This document shows positions 43,594 through 53,983 of a stretch of DNA of 64,000 nucleotides, piece by piece. The DNA lies in assembly GCA_903952205.1 (NCBI GenBank), contig CAJBEZ010000071.1, positions 124,001 through 188,000 of the forward strand, written 5' to 3'. The notes under the pieces were generated by a model. That model ran no database searches, was not told where the DNA came from, and saw only the letters and a program-made list of their open reading frames with translations. The stretch is from an uncultured Desulfomonile sp. (GTDB taxonomy: Bacteria; Desulfobacterota; Desulfomonilia; Desulfomonilales; Desulfomonilaceae). The translations under genes were made by a program, and so were the position numbers. Numbering within the stretch: the stretch's first letter is position 1; the number at the start of each line of letters is the position of its first letter.

Positions 43594-45171
43594 ATGAATT
43601 TGGTCTCAATAGAACTTTACGACACTACCTTGCGGGACGGCGCCCAAACTTGGGGTATTACCTTCTCGCTTGATGACAAAGTCAGAATCGCTCAGAAACT
43701 GGATGATGTTGGAATAGACTACATCGAGGGAGGTTACCCTGGTTCCAACCCAAAAGATCGACGATTTTTTGAAGAGGCTAAAAGACTTAACCTCAAACAT
43801 TCCATAATCACGGCTTTTGGAAGTACCTGTAGGGCCGATCTTGCCCCAGATAAAGACCCTCAGATTCAAAGTCTTTTGGATACAAAAACATCCTCTGTTA
43901 CAATAGTTGGAAAGAGCTGGGACCTTCATGTCAATGGAATCCTCGCTGTTCCCCTGGAACGCAATCTCCAGATGATACGGGACACTATAGAATTCTTGAG
44001 ATCACGTTTCGATCGTGTGGTGTTTGACGCTGAGCACTTTTTCGATGGATTCAAACGAAATCGTGAATATGCCATCAGCACTCTTCACGCGGCTTCTTCG
44101 GCTGATCTGCTTTGTCTCTGTGATACAAACGGCGGCACACTACCATCGGAAACCGCCGAAATCATCAAAGTCGTTCAGGAACAAACGCTGAAGCCTCTAG
44201 GAATTCACAATCATAATGATTCTGATACCGCTGTGGCCTGTTCTCTCGCTGCAGTAGAAATGGGAGTTATGCAGATTCAGGGGACTATCAATGGAATTGG
44301 AGAACGGTGTGGAAATGCGAACCTAATTTCCATAATTCCAGCGCTTAGTCTCAAGATGAAATTGCTGGAGTACGAACCAGCCAAGCTCAAGTTACTAAAA
44401 CACCTATCAGAATTTGTTGATGAGATGGCCAATCGAACTCCTAACAAGGCTCAACCCTATGTAGGGACAGCGGCGTTCGCTCACAAAGGCGGATTGCATT
44501 CGAGCGCCGTCATCAAAATGCCTTCAGCTTATGAACACATAGACCCTCATCTAGTCGGGGCTGTCAGACATATGCCGATCTCCGAACAGGCGGGTCGCGC
44601 TGCGCTGGCTCTAAAGGCCGCCGGATTCGGGATAGACTTGACACCGGATGATCCACGGCTGGGAGAAGTGCTAAAGATAGTCAAGGACCTTGAAGCGCAA
44701 GGAGCAAGATATGACATTGCAGACGGCTCTTTCGAGTTGTTGCTCAAAAGAATGCTAGGGCTCCACAGGAAGTTCTTTACGTTGCATGGATTCAGCGTTA
44801 CCAGTTCCAAGAGAAAAGGTGACACAAAAACCTATTCAGACGCAGTTATTAGAATCGTTGTGAGAGACAAGATGGAGTTTTCGGCCGCGGAAGGAAATGG
44901 GCCGGTTAACGCATTAGACAATGCGCTCAGGCAAGCTCTCACCAATTTTTATCCAAATGTTGGAGAGGTACGTCTTACCGACTTCAAAGTCCGAGTCCTT
45001 GAGGGTACCTCGGGGACCGGAGCCGTTGTGAGTGTGCTCATTGAATCCACGGATGGAGAAGATGTTTGGTGGACGGTAGGTTTTAACGAAAATGTCATAC
45101 AAGCTTCGTGGAACGCTCTGGTAGATAGCATTGATTACAAGCTTCAGAAAGATCTTGCCAAGACCAATTGA
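43594..45171 (+). CDS. cimA: (R)-citramalate synthase
   Basis: A 525-residue member of the isopropylmalate-synthase family. It condenses pyruvate and acetyl-CoA to citramalate, giving 2-oxobutyrate for isoleucine without threonine deaminase. The TIM barrel carries LYDTTLRDGAQTWGITFSL (metal-binding Asp), YIEGGYPGSNPKD, DAEHFFDGFK and HNHNDSDTAVACSL. The C-terminal LeuA-type regulatory domain spans about residues 390-520. The long length and GGYPGSNPKD identify the CimA/AksA-like branch rather than LeuA. GGAGG directly abuts the ATG, so the TTG two codons later (43600) may be the true start. Confidence 0.93.
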   Translation: MNLVSIELYDTTLRDGAQTWGITFSLDDKVRIAQKLDDVGIDYIEGGYPGSNPKDRRFFEEAKRLNLKHSIITAFGSTCRADLAPDKDPQIQSLLDTKTSSVTIVGKSWDLHVNGILAVPLERNLQMIRDTIEFLRSRFDRVVFDAEHFFDGFKRNREYAISTLHAASSADLLCLCDTNGGTLPSETAEIIKVVQEQTLKPLGIHNHNDSDTAVACSLAAVEMGVMQIQGTINGIGERCGNANLISIIPALSLKMKLLEYEPAKLKLLKHLSEFVDEMANRTPNKAQPYVGTAAFAHKGGLHSSAVIKMPSAYEHIDPHLVGAVRHMPISEQAGRAALALKAAGFGIDLTPDDPRLGEVLKIVKDLEAQGARYDIADGSFELLLKRMLGLHRKFFTLHGFSVTSSKRKGDTKTYSDAVIRIVVRDKMEFSAAEGNGPVNALDNALRQALTNFYPNVGEVRLTDFKVRVLEGTSGTGAVVSVLIESTDGEDVWWTVGFNENVIQASWNALVDSIDYKLQKDLAKTN

Positions 45172-45730
45172 GAAAAATGTCTCGATTCACACTTCTCGGA
45201 AAAAGTCCACAAGAGGACTGGCCCTTATAGCTGTCGTGTTTACGTTTGCGATTTTCCCCGGCCTTCAGAGTTTCAACAACGTCGGCGACCATCACCAGGA
45301 GACCGCTTCAATTAATTCAGGCGATTGCGGATATCGTCTCATCAAAAACACGAAAATAGTGGGAACCATGTTCCTTGCTGAGCCAGCCACAATTGATGAA
45401 ATATTACTTCAAGCTGGAGAGAAAAACCGTTATCACTTGGAATTGACCAAAGTTTTTCCTTGCGGATCTGTAATTGACCTCACCGATGGTCAGATTTCTC
45501 TTGTGGGGAGGCTTTCCTGCGCTCAAATTCTAGCATGCGGAAAAAGAATTGATCTCAACGAGGCAGGTGAAACTGACTTAGCAAATGTTCCCGGTATTGG
45601 AGAGACCTTGGCGAGAAAAATTGTCGAGTACAGAAACTCTGTTGGTGGGTTCTCATCCCCTTCGGAAATTTCCAGAGTCAAAGGGATAGGTCCTCGAAAA
45701 GCGCAGAATTTTCTCCGTTATTTCAAGTAG
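45131..45730 (+). CDS. ComEA-like helix-hairpin-helix protein
   Basis: About 199 residues with an N-terminal membrane segment (LALIAVVFTFAIFPGL), an unassigned middle domain and a C-terminal double helix-hairpin-helix. The last is seen as IDLNEAGETDLANVPGIGETLA and FSSPSEISRVKGIGPRKAQ. This module binds DNA in ComEA competence proteins. The TTG start overlaps the end of cimA by about 40 bases; a second TTG nine codons later is also possible. The 3' end overlaps the convergent larB by 8 bases. No other competence genes lie nearby. Confidence 0.8.
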   Translation: MITSFRKILPRPIEKNVSIHTSRKKSTRGLALIAVVFTFAIFPGLQSFNNVGDHHQETASINSGDCGYRLIKNTKIVGTMFLAEPATIDEILLQAGEKNRYHLELTKVFPCGSVIDLTDGQISLVGRLSCAQILACGKRIDLNEAGETDLANVPGIGETLARKIVEYRNSVGGFSSPSEISRVKGIGPRKAQNFLRYFK

Positions 45731-46538
45731 TTTGTTCGAATGACGACTGGACTATCGGTGCCTTGGAAACATCGTAATTGCCTTTTGGAGCCAGATTTAT
45801 GACGCTTGCCGCATAGGCTGCCCCAAATCCGTTGTCTATGTTGACAACGACTACACCAGGCGCACAAGAATTGAGCATGCCCAAAAGAGCGGCTATGCCT
45901 CCAAAAGACGCTCCATACCCAACTGAAGTGGGGACTGCTATCACGGGACGATCGGTCAGACCTCCTACAACACTAGGAAGAGCTCCTTCCATCCCTGCAA
46001 CTACAATTATAACAGATGAAGAATTGATAAGGTCGATGTGCGCAAGAACTCTGTGAATCCCTGCAATACCCACATCATACAACGTCTTGACCTGATTACC
46101 TAAAGCTAGGGCAGTAACTCTAGCTTCTTCAGCTACCGGTAAATCTGAGGTTCCGGCCGCAACAATCAGCACCAGTCCCTGACCACAAACACCAATACCT
46201 TTGGGTGCGTAAAGAAGCGTGCGGCCAAGCGAATTGTATTCCATGCCGCATTGTACCCGTTCCATTACATAGGCGGCCTTTGCAGGATCGACTCTTGTCA
46301 TCAGCACTGTATTGTTACGATCTGACAGCTTCTGAAAAATTTCGAGAATCTGTTCAGGCGTCTTGCCTTCTCCAAAAATCACTTCAGGAAACCCCAGTCT
46401 GATGGCTCTGTGATGATCTATGCTTGCGAAACCGATGTCTTCTGTTTCAAGTTCCTGAAATAATACAGAGGCTTTATCAACTGACAACTCTTTGTTTCTT
46501 ACAAGTTCGAGGATGTTGGTAAGACGTTCTCTGTTCAA
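45723..46538 (-). CDS. larB: LarB, nickel-pincer cofactor biosynthesis (carboxylase/hydrolase)
   Basis: A 271-residue protein of the AIR-carboxylase-like LarB family. LarB carboxylates the pyridinium of nicotinic acid adenine dinucleotide and hydrolyses it, the first step to the nickel-pincer cofactor of lactate racemase. Motifs are FPEVIFGEGKTPEQI, VAAGTSDLPVAEEA, VVAGMEGALPSVVGGL and VPTSVGYGASFGG, distinct from PurE by the longer N-terminal region. LarC and LarE are not in the window. A nickel theme recurs with NikK/NikL-like genes at 19.8-21.1 kb, but no direct link is shown. Confidence 0.92.
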   Translation of the reverse strand: MNRERLTNILELVRNKELSVDKASVLFQELETEDIGFASIDHHRAIRLGFPEVIFGEGKTPEQILEIFQKLSDRNNTVLMTRVDPAKAAYVMERVQCGMEYNSLGRTLLYAPKGIGVCGQGLVLIVAAGTSDLPVAEEARVTALALGNQVKTLYDVGIAGIHRVLAHIDLINSSSVIIVVAGMEGALPSVVGGLTDRPVIAVPTSVGYGASFGGIAALLGMLNSCAPGVVVVNIDNGFGAAYAASVINLAPKGNYDVSKAPIVQSSFEQTT

Positions 46539-46753
46539 TTTTGTTCGCCTGAGACTAACAATTAAAGCCCCTAAGAAAGATGATCAAAAGCGGGACTTCG
46601 TCATAAAAGCCTGGTGTTGATAGGCATGAGCGACCACGGAATAATCTATATTCATAATTTACAGTGTCATCAAAGTGGCGTATCCGTATATTAAGATGGA
46701 TAGTTCCATAGCTTGATTTGACCTCAAAAACAATTGCCGCGCTTCACAGTTCA

Positions 46754-47206
46754 TTACAAAAGGGTTAGCGATTTAACAACATCTACCTTCCCTATGACTC
46801 CAACAAGCATATCGTTTTGAACTACGGGAATAGTGTAATATTTGTTATCGGACATTATTCTCGCTATTTCCGAGACATCTGTATCCGGATCTACAACCGT
46901 TGCAGGATGCGAATAAATATCCCCCACTTTTGTAGCAGATATCCTCTTGAAATCTTTATGCAACCGCCAAGGGTTTTCTATTGGAATAATGGAATCGAGG
47001 ATTACGAATACAGTGGGGATATGCAACGGTTTGTTAAATTCTACAAGATCAGATTCGCATACTACTCCGATCACCTTGTTCAGCTCATCAACCACTGGTG
47101 TCCCATTTATGTTTTTTTTAAGGAGAATTTCAGCCAAATCTCTGATGGAGATATCCCTAGTGACTGTGATAACTTCCTTAGTCATTATGTCCGAAGCTTT
47201 TGGCAT
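46754..47206 (-). CDS. Tandem CBS-domain protein
   Basis: About 150 residues made of two CBS motifs: ASDIMTKEVITVTRDISIRD with GTPVVDELNKVIGVVCESDL, and VGDIYSHPATVVDPDTD with YTIPVVQNDMLVGVIGKVDV. Paired CBS domains bind adenosine nucleotides and usually sense energy status or regulate a partner. The ATG at 47206 has GGAG six bases upstream, preferred over the ATG at 47218. It is a single gene with no clear partner, divergent from yjbQ. Confidence 0.88.
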   Translation of the reverse strand: MPKASDIMTKEVITVTRDISIRDLAEILLKKNINGTPVVDELNKVIGVVCESDLVEFNKPLHIPTVFVILDSIIPIENPWRLHKDFKRISATKVGDIYSHPATVVDPDTDVSEIARIMSDNKYYTIPVVQNDMLVGVIGKVDVVKSLTLL

Positions 47207-47330
47207 ATACAACTCCATTTTAGTTATCTACCAACTTTTCATTTTCTAAGCCCTGATGTCACTGAACCTGGTCAAACATGATATGCTTTGACCTCACCAA
47301 AAATGAAAACAATTATTGCTGGAGGCTTTC

Positions 47331-47750
47331 GTGAAAAGTTATAGAAAAGAATTGTGGTTCAATATAAACAAGAGGCGACAGTTCGTCAACATAACCAAAG
47401 AAATCGAAAAAGCCCTTTTAGAATCGGGTGTTAGGGAGGGGCTGATTTTAGTCAACGCCATGCACATTACGGCCTCTGTTTTTATAAATGACGATGAGTC
47501 AGGATTACACGGCGATTACGAGGAGTGGCTAGAAAAGCTCGCTCCGCACGAGCCTATAAACCGTTATCTTCATAATCGAACGGGAGAAGACAATGCGGAC
47601 GCCCACCTCAAGAGGCAAATTATGGGTAGAGAAGTAGTCGTGGCAATCACTGAAGGCAAAATGGATCTTGGACCGTGGGAGCAAATTTTTTATGGGGAAT
47701 TCGATGGTGGTAGGCGAAAAAGAGCCTTGATCAAAATTATAGGATCTTAA
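47331..47750 (+). CDS. YjbQ/UPF0047 family protein
   Basis: A 139-residue protein of the UPF0047 family, with [57 protein letters not shown] and [16 protein letters not shown]. The conserved His, Asp and Glu suggest a metal-binding active site. Members complement thiamin phosphate synthase weakly, but their biological reaction is not established. A GTG at 47331 with GGAGG five bases upstream is a better start than the TTG at 47316. Confidence 0.9.
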   Translation: MKSYRKELWFNINKRRQFVNITKEIEKALLESGVREGLILVNAMHITASVFINDDESGLHGDYEEWLEKLAPHEPINRYLHNRTGEDNADAHLKRQIMGREVVVAITEGKMDLGPWEQIFYGEFDGGRRKRALIKIIGS

Positions 47751-47773
47751 GTGGGCTTGCTAACCGCCAAGAC

Positions 47774-47823
47774 CGATCAACCCGCAAGCAATATATTTTG
47801 CCGGCATGTTTACGGGTTGATCG
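47774..47823. other. 11-bp stem-loop between yjbQ and clpB
   Basis: Perfect arms CGATCAACCCG and CGGGTTGATCG with a 28-base loop, lying between two convergent genes. No T-run follows on either strand. It might serve both transcripts as a 3' structure. Confidence 0.5.
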
Positions 47824-47838
47824 CTATTCATAGCGGAT

Positions 47839-50427
47839 CTAGCTTAATTTGACAAACTGGAATTTATCTCCAGCGGATACCACCTTTATATTGTCGTCAG
47901 GACTAAATTTACCACTCAATATCTCAGACGCCAGTGGGTTCTCAATCAGTCGCTGAATAGCTCTCTTCAAAGGCCTAGCGCCGTATGAGGGGTCAAAACC
48001 GTCGGCTGCGAGCACTTCCCGTGCTTCAGGGCTTAGGTCAAGAGTCAGCTTGTTATCCGCCAGTCTCTTGTTTAGGCGTTTCATCTGAATGTCGACAATT
48101 TTCTTGATGTCTTCCCTGTTAAGAGGGTGAAAGATAATTATGTCATCAAGACGATTCAAGAACTCCGGTCTGAAGTGGAAACGAAGCGCGTCGAGGACGC
48201 GCTCTTTCATTGAATCTTCATCTTGCGCCGAATAGTCTTTTATTTCAGTTGATCCAATGTTGGAGGTCATGATTATGATGCAGTTTTTGAAGTCCACAGT
48301 ACGTCCTTTGCCGTCAGTGAGCCTGCCATCGTCCAGTATTTGGAGCATGGCGTTAAAGACTTCCGGGTGAGCCTTTTCGATTTCGTCAAAAAGAACTACT
48401 GAATAGGGACGACGTCTGACAGCCTCCGTTAGATATCCGCCTTCATCATACCCAACATATCCGGGAGGGGCTCCAATCAATCTTGCAACAGAATGTCTTT
48501 CCATATACTCGGACATGTCAACTCGTACCATCGCCTGTTCATCGTCAAATAAAAATTCAGCCAGCGCCCTTGCCAACTCAGTCTTTCCAACCCCTGTCGG
48601 ACCAAGGAATATGAAAGACCCAATAGGCCGGTTCGGGTCCTGCAGACCGGACCTAGCCCTCCTGACGGCATTTGAAACAGCTACAATGGCTTCCTTTTGT
48701 CCTACGACCCTTTGTCCTATTCTCTCCTCCATGTTTAGAAGCTTGCTGACTTCGCTCTCGAGCATGCGAGCCACCGGTATGCCAGTCCATTTCGCTACAA
48801 CTTCCGCCACATCCTCTGGCCCAACTTCTTCCTTTAGAAGTCCTCCATCCTTCTGGATTTCTTCAAGCTCGGCGTTTTTGTCCGCAACATCTTTTTCCAG
48901 TGAGATCAACATGCCGTACTTTAATTCGGCCGCCTTGGCAAGATTACCATCACGTTCAGCCTGAACTGCCTGAACTTTTGCATGTTCGTAGCGTTCTTTG
49001 AGTTGTCTGATTTGACTGATAACGTTTTTTTCCTGGCGCCATCTTTCCTTGAGCGCTTCCGTCTCTGCGGAAAGCCGCCCTATTTCTTCTTTTACTTTTT
49101 CCAGCCTATCTTTACTGGTTGGATCCAACTCTTTGTTAAGGGCCTGCTGCTCTATTTGTAGTTGAATAATTTTTCGATCTATTTCATCAATCTCCGTCGG
49201 CATCGAATCTATTTCGATCCTCAGACGTGATGACGCCTCATCAATCAAGTCTATAGCCTTGTCAGGCAGGAACCTGTCCGTAATATATCTATTCGATAAT
49301 GTTACCGCGGCTATGATAGCCCCGTCCTTAATGCGGACTCCATGATGCAGTTCATATCTCTCCTTCAAACCTCGGAGGATGGATATCGAATCCTCAACTG
49401 AAGGTTCAGCTACATAGACCGGCTGGAATCTACGCTCAAGAGCAGCGTCTTTCTCTATGTATTTTCTGTACTCATTAATTGTTGTTGCGCCGACTGCCCG
49501 AAGTTCTCCCCTTGCCAGAGCTGGTTTCAGCATGTTTGAAGCATCCATGGAACCTTCTGCCGCGCCTGCCCCTACGAGTGTATGCATTTCGTCTATAAAC
49601 AGGATTATCTCACCTGCTGCGTTGGTCACTTCTTTAAGGACCGCTTTTAGTCGGTCTTCAAATTCTCCTCGATACTTTGCCCCTGCCACAAGCTGACCGA
49701 CATCCAAAGACAAAACCCGCTTTCCCTTGAGTGTTTCAGGGATATCTCCAGAGACTATTCTTCCGGCCAACCCTTCCACGATAGCGGTCTTACCTACACC
49801 TGGATCTCCTATCAAGACCGGGTTGTTTTTTGTTCGTCTCGATAGCACCTGGATAATTCTTCGAATCTCGTCGTCTCTACCGATAACAGGGTCCAGTTTT
49901 CCCTTGCTGGCCAACTCTGTAAGATCCTTGGTAAATCTCTTCAGTGCCTGATATTTTTCCTCCGGAGCCTGATCGGTTACTCTCTGGGTTCCCCTGATAT
50001 CAGTTAGGACAGTATATATTTTATCTTTAGAAACCCCCTTAGAGTTCAGAATTTTGGCGGAGGTGGTTCCGGAGGCCTGAGACACAGCGATCAATAGATG
50101 TTCTACGGAAACATATTCGTCACGCAACTGTTCCATTTCTTTAAAGGCGCTCTCAAGGACGGCCCGCAAACTGTTGGAAAAATATCTATCGGCTACTGCG
50201 CCTGTTTGTTTCGGGAATCGCTCTATGGCTTCCAGTGTCTCGGTTCTTATCCGATCAAGGTCAGCCCCTAGTTTCTTGATTATTTCCATGCAAATGCCCT
50301 GATCGTCGGAAAGTAGCGCCAACAAAAGGTGTTCTGTGTCGACCTGGGGATTCCCCCTTTTAGAAGCGACATCCTGAGCCGACTCTAGGGCCTCTTGGGA
50401 TTTAAGTGTGAATTTATCCATTCGCAT
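47839..50427 (-). CDS. clpB: ClpB disaggregase
   Basis: An 862-residue AAA+ chaperone that rescues aggregated proteins with DnaK. The Clp N-terminal repeats span about 5-145. The first AAA module has [15 protein letters not shown] near residue 205, the coiled-coil M domain lies about 410-525 (rich in Glu, Lys and Arg), and the second module has [15 protein letters not shown] near 605 and [15 protein letters not shown]. The M domain distinguishes ClpB from ClpA/ClpC, and no ClpP-binding loop is apparent. No CIRCE element was found upstream; heat-shock control is therefore not visible. Minus strand, apparently a single gene. Confidence 0.96.
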   Translation of the reverse strand: MRMDKFTLKSQEALESAQDVASKRGNPQVDTEHLLLALLSDDQGICMEIIKKLGADLDRIRTETLEAIERFPKQTGAVADRYFSNSLRAVLESAFKEMEQLRDEYVSVEHLLIAVSQASGTTSAKILNSKGVSKDKIYTVLTDIRGTQRVTDQAPEEKYQALKRFTKDLTELASKGKLDPVIGRDDEIRRIIQVLSRRTKNNPVLIGDPGVGKTAIVEGLAGRIVSGDIPETLKGKRVLSLDVGQLVAGAKYRGEFEDRLKAVLKEVTNAAGEIILFIDEMHTLVGAGAAEGSMDASNMLKPALARGELRAVGATTINEYRKYIEKDAALERRFQPVYVAEPSVEDSISILRGLKERYELHHGVRIKDGAIIAAVTLSNRYITDRFLPDKAIDLIDEASSRLRIEIDSMPTEIDEIDRKIIQLQIEQQALNKELDPTSKDRLEKVKEEIGRLSAETEALKERWRQEKNVISQIRQLKERYEHAKVQAVQAERDGNLAKAAELKYGMLISLEKDVADKNAELEEIQKDGGLLKEEVGPEDVAEVVAKWTGIPVARMLESEVSKLLNMEERIGQRVVGQKEAIVAVSNAVRRARSGLQDPNRPIGSFIFLGPTGVGKTELARALAEFLFDDEQAMVRVDMSEYMERHSVARLIGAPPGYVGYDEGGYLTEAVRRRPYSVVLFDEIEKAHPEVFNAMLQILDDGRLTDGKGRTVDFKNCIIIMTSNIGSTEIKDYSAQDEDSMKERVLDALRFHFRPEFLNRLDDIIIFHPLNREDIKKIVDIQMKRLNKRLADNKLTLDLSPEAREVLAADGFDPSYGARPLKRAIQRLIENPLASEILSGKFSPDDNIKVVSAGDKFQFVKLS

Positions 50428-50882
50428 GTTCTGTTCTCCTCGGACAGGATCTAGGTTCCAAAGGTTGTGTTTAAATGATTAAGCCCAAAATTAAGTGAGA
50501 ATTGTATGAATTGGTTAAATTGTTTTTTAAAGTCCGCCACGACAAAAAATTGAGTGAATCACAGTTAAGGCGCCGGAGGTAGTATGTCAATTGATCCGGG
50601 AACGGTTTTGTTGAGTTTCTGTTTGACTTAACCGTCCATGATGATTAGGATCGAAGATAATACTTGAGTTAACAGTGTTCTTACCGTAGCGGCTTTCGGC
50701 TTATGACCTGAGGAAATAGGTTTTGGAACGAACATCTACAAACGTACTTTTTTGGGCAGGATCAGAGCTGTTGAAGCTCCTTTTGACAATTGATTAACGC
50801 ATTGCCTGGCGATGCGGATCAATTATGGTTGTTTTTGCCATTTACATTATTCGGTCTTTAGCAAATCTCGCAGAGGCGCCTA
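50428..50882. other. Divergent interval between clpB and the HD-GYP gene
   Basis: About 455 bases with no supported gene. It includes a 14-codon frame at 50583 behind a good GGAGG, too short to judge. No CIRCE or other named element was recognised. Confidence 0.55.
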
Positions 50883-52439
50883 GTGGTTTCCTTCTCCATG
50901 GATTCTCCTGTTTTGAAAGATGATGGAGCTACGACACCGGCTGTCCTGGTAGTCGACGATGATCCTATTTCTTTGGAAAACCTCTCAGAGTTGCTTTCCC
51001 TAAAAGGTTTTAAGGTCATCATGGCTCAATCTGGTGAGCAAGCCTGGAGTCTTTTCTCAGAAAAGGCTCCCAATCTTGTCATCACAGACATGTTGATGCC
51101 AGGTCTAGATGGAATAGGACTTCTCAAGTTGATCAGGGAGTCTGATGACATGATCCCTGTCGTCATAATAACTGGTTTTGGTGAAATGGAGAGCGCAATC
51201 AACGCACTCAGGCTCGGGGCCTTCGATTTTCTACTTAAGCCCATCAACACTGAAATACTAGTTTCTACTGTTCAGACGGGGCTTGAGCATTACAGGCTTA
51301 AACTCCTAGAAAGAGAATATACTCACCGCCTCGAAGTTCAGGTTGAAAAAAGGACCAAGGAGTTGGCCAAAGCGAATGAATTCTTGAGGGGCATACTGGA
51401 AAGTTCCAGAGGCGTTTCTATTGTGGTCACTGATCTCGCTAGAAAGGTAGTATTCTGGAATTCAGGCGCCCAAAACATATTTGGCTATGATGAAGATGAA
51501 ATGATTGGCCAGTCCATAGTCAGTCTTTATCCATCGTCAGCTAATGAAGATTCAATTCAAAATACCCTTCGAGAAGCTCTGGAAAGCAAATTGGGAAGCG
51601 CGCAGAAAATCATAAAGCAACTTTCCAAGGATAAGAAAGAAATTACTCTTTCTCTTGCCATTTCTCCTATGCTCGACAGAAAAGGTCGTATGCAGGGTGT
51701 GGTTGGGCTGGGACAAGATGTTACAGAACAATATCGGCTTCATCAGCAATTGCTCGAGTCCTATATCAGAATAAGGAAAATTCAGGGAGCTTCGATTTTT
51801 GCCCTAGCAAAACTGGCGGAAGCCCGTGATGGGGAAACAGGAGCTCATCTGGGACGAATAAGGGAATATTGCGAAGTTTTGTGTAGGAGTCTGAGCAAAA
51901 GGGCAACTTATGCGCCCTTGTTGACTGAAGAGTTTATAGAAGATCTGGTTCAATGCTCGGTCTTGCACGATATCGGAAAGATGGTGATATCAGACGAAAT
52001 ATTGTTTAAACCGGGTAAATATGGATTGGAAGAAATGGAAATCATGCGCCAGCATACGTTGCTTGGAGGCAAAGCTTTGTTTGAGGCGGCCAAGGAAACA
52101 GGGGAATCTCAAAGCTACTTAACTGTTGGAGCAGAGGTAGCCTACTATCACCATGAGCATTGGGATGGTTCCGGCTATCCGTTTGGGTTAAGCGCACTCG
52201 AGATTCCCCTCTCTGCAAGAATTGTCGCATTGTGTGATGTATATGACGCATTGAGGTCAAAAAGAAGATACAAGGAAGGTTTTTCCCATGAAGATTCTTT
52301 GCAACTTATAGTTCAAGATCGTGGAAAGCATTTCGATCCGGAAATTGTTGACGCCTTCCTGGTCTGCGAGGATGAGTTTCGACGCGTCCGAGACATAATG
52401 TCAAACAATGATGTAAGTCCACAATTTCAATCAACTTAA
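50883..52439 (+). CDS. Response regulator with PAS and HD-GYP domains
   Basis: A 518-residue signalling protein. The receiver domain (about 20-135) has VLVVDDDPIS and the phospho-acceptor Asp69 in LVITDMLMPG. A coiled linker and a PAS domain (about 165-285, FWNSGAQNIFGYDEDEMIGQ) follow. The HD-GYP domain (about 305-500) has LHDIGKMVISDEILFKPG, HHEHWDGSGYPFGL and ARIVALCDVYDALRS, intact for hydrolysis of cyclic di-GMP. The GTG start lies in a weak context; an ATG five codons later is possible. No sensor kinase gene is adjacent. Confidence 0.93.
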   Translation: MVSFSMDSPVLKDDGATTPAVLVVDDDPISLENLSELLSLKGFKVIMAQSGEQAWSLFSEKAPNLVITDMLMPGLDGIGLLKLIRESDDMIPVVIITGFGEMESAINALRLGAFDFLLKPINTEILVSTVQTGLEHYRLKLLEREYTHRLEVQVEKRTKELAKANEFLRGILESSRGVSIVVTDLARKVVFWNSGAQNIFGYDEDEMIGQSIVSLYPSSANEDSIQNTLREALESKLGSAQKIIKQLSKDKKEITLSLAISPMLDRKGRMQGVVGLGQDVTEQYRLHQQLLESYIRIRKIQGASIFALAKLAEARDGETGAHLGRIREYCEVLCRSLSKRATYAPLLTEEFIEDLVQCSVLHDIGKMVISDEILFKPGKYGLEEMEIMRQHTLLGGKALFEAAKETGESQSYLTVGAEVAYYHHEHWDGSGYPFGLSALEIPLSARIVALCDVYDALRSKRRYKEGFSHEDSLQLIVQDRGKHFDPEIVDAFLVCEDEFRRVRDIMSNNDVSPQFQST

Positions 52440-52444
52440 CCAAT

Positions 52445-52474
52445 GCCAATTTCATGAAGCTACAGGAAATTGGC
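52445..52474 (+). other. Stem-loop after the HD-GYP gene, no T-tract
   Basis: Perfect arms GCCAATTTC and GAAATTGGC with a 12-base loop, starting 5 bases after the stop. No T-run follows. It matches the pattern seen after other genes in this window. Confidence 0.55.
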
Positions 52475-52682
52475 GTCTATCGTTTGATCTGTCGAATCAC
52501 CCTTCAATTCCCTTCCTAGTCCATTCAGCGATCGATGGCCTGAAAGATCCCGCTCTGACAAGGGACTGAATTTTGAACATGTTTGTCGCTGGTTGCTTCA
52601 AGAAGTACGTATTACGGTCTTCCAACCCTCAAACAAATTGTGTAGACTATTTATATCTTTTTTTGGGAGAGAGTAATTTCGC

Positions 52683-53894
52683 ATGACTCAAAGTTGGGTA
52701 CCCATTTCAACCATAATAAAAACAGCCCCCAAGCTGCTGGAAATTCCAAAATACGCAAAGAATATAGCTATGATACAGGTGGATAAGTTCCTAAGAAACC
52801 TGTCATATAAGACGGACCAGGGTTCAGCGAACAAGATTAGGCAGTGCAGTATTCGGATTACAGATTATTGCAACCTTCGATGCCACACCTGTGGTCAGTG
52901 GGGGGACAGAGGATTTCTACGTTCATGTTCTTTGAAAGAATTAAAGGATCACGAGGTTTCGCCGGAAAGATACATTTATCTCTTACGGGACCTTGAGAAG
53001 CACGGACATACTCCCTCGGTTTATCTCTGGGGAGGCGAACCCATGCTTTATAAAGGTTCAGTTGAAATAATCGAAGAAGCGGCCCGGTTAGGAATGCCAC
53101 CAAGTATAGCTACAAATGGAACGGGTCTACATGAACACGCTGATCGTCTGGTAAGCGCTCCGATGTTCGTGGTGCAGATTTCGGTCGACGGTCCGGACGA
53201 GACCACCCATAACAAAAGTCGTCCGGGCGCTGCGCCCTCCGTAAACAATTTCAGGACCATCAACAAAGCCATCGATACATTGACACAAATGAGGAAAGAC
53301 AAGGGACAAAGGCTGCCACTCATAGCATCCCTCACCACCATCAATAATGTAAATTACAAGAGGCTGGTTGATATATATGAGGTTTTCAAGGATAGAGTCG
53401 ACGTTTGTGTGTTCTACCTTGCCTGGTGGATAGACGAAGAATCAGCCGAAAAGCACACCAGAGATTTCGAAGCAAGATTTGGATTCAAGCCTCAGAAGCA
53501 TTACGGCTGGATAGGGAACTGGAGACCACCTGATCTTCTGGCGCTGTCCGAACAGCTCAAACGATTGAACGAGAAGGCAAAGAATTTATCAGGCCCGGCA
53601 GTTATAATTATGCCTCCATTGGTTGAACCAGATGATTTGGAGTCCTATTACACTGATCACAGTCGCCGATTTGGTTTTGATAAATGTCTGTCGATCTTCA
53701 GCGCGGTAGAACTCAATTCCAATGGGGACATGTCTCCTTGCCGCGACTATCATGACTATGTCGTGGGAAATGTCAAAGAGCAAACAATAACCGAGTTATG
53801 GAATTCAGATAGATACCGGGAATTTCGAAAAAGCCTATCATCCCAAGGCTTGATGCCCGTTTGTTCCCGATGTTGCGGATTGATGGGCTACTAA
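52683..53894 (+). CDS. Radical SAM protein with SPASM-like C-terminus
   Basis: A 403-residue radical SAM enzyme. The [4Fe-4S] motif is YCNLRCHTCGQW (Cys at about 63, 67, 70), GGEPML is the SAM-binding motif, and SIATNGTG plus VQISVDGPDETTH follow the barrel. The C-terminal cysteines (MSPCRDYHD, LMPVCSRCCG) resemble a short SPASM or twitch extension that would bind an auxiliary cluster. A long N-terminal helix region precedes the barrel. No candidate peptide precursor was recognised nearby, so peptide modification is not supported. Neighbours give no further hint. Confidence 0.88.
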   Translation: MTQSWVPISTIIKTAPKLLEIPKYAKNIAMIQVDKFLRNLSYKTDQGSANKIRQCSIRITDYCNLRCHTCGQWGDRGFLRSCSLKELKDHEVSPERYIYLLRDLEKHGHTPSVYLWGGEPMLYKGSVEIIEEAARLGMPPSIATNGTGLHEHADRLVSAPMFVVQISVDGPDETTHNKSRPGAAPSVNNFRTINKAIDTLTQMRKDKGQRLPLIASLTTINNVNYKRLVDIYEVFKDRVDVCVFYLAWWIDEESAEKHTRDFEARFGFKPQKHYGWIGNWRPPDLLALSEQLKRLNEKAKNLSGPAVIIMPPLVEPDDLESYYTDHSRRFGFDKCLSIFSAVELNSNGDMSPCRDYHDYVVGNVKEQTITELWNSDRYREFRKSLSSQGLMPVCSRCCGLMGY

Positions 53895-53983
53895 TATTTA
53901 TTTAGGCATAACCCAATTCGTTGCTGATATTTGCTAATTACGATTGCAACAGAATGTTGAAAATTCTCAAAAAGGTGTTTAAC

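Noticed and set aside
50583-50627. 14-codon frame after a good GGAGG upstream of the HD-GYP gene
   Set aside because: Too short to support; no conserved leader-peptide feature such as codon runs.
50428-50700. CIRCE heat-shock element upstream of clpB
   Set aside because: No TTAGCACTC-type inverted repeat is present.
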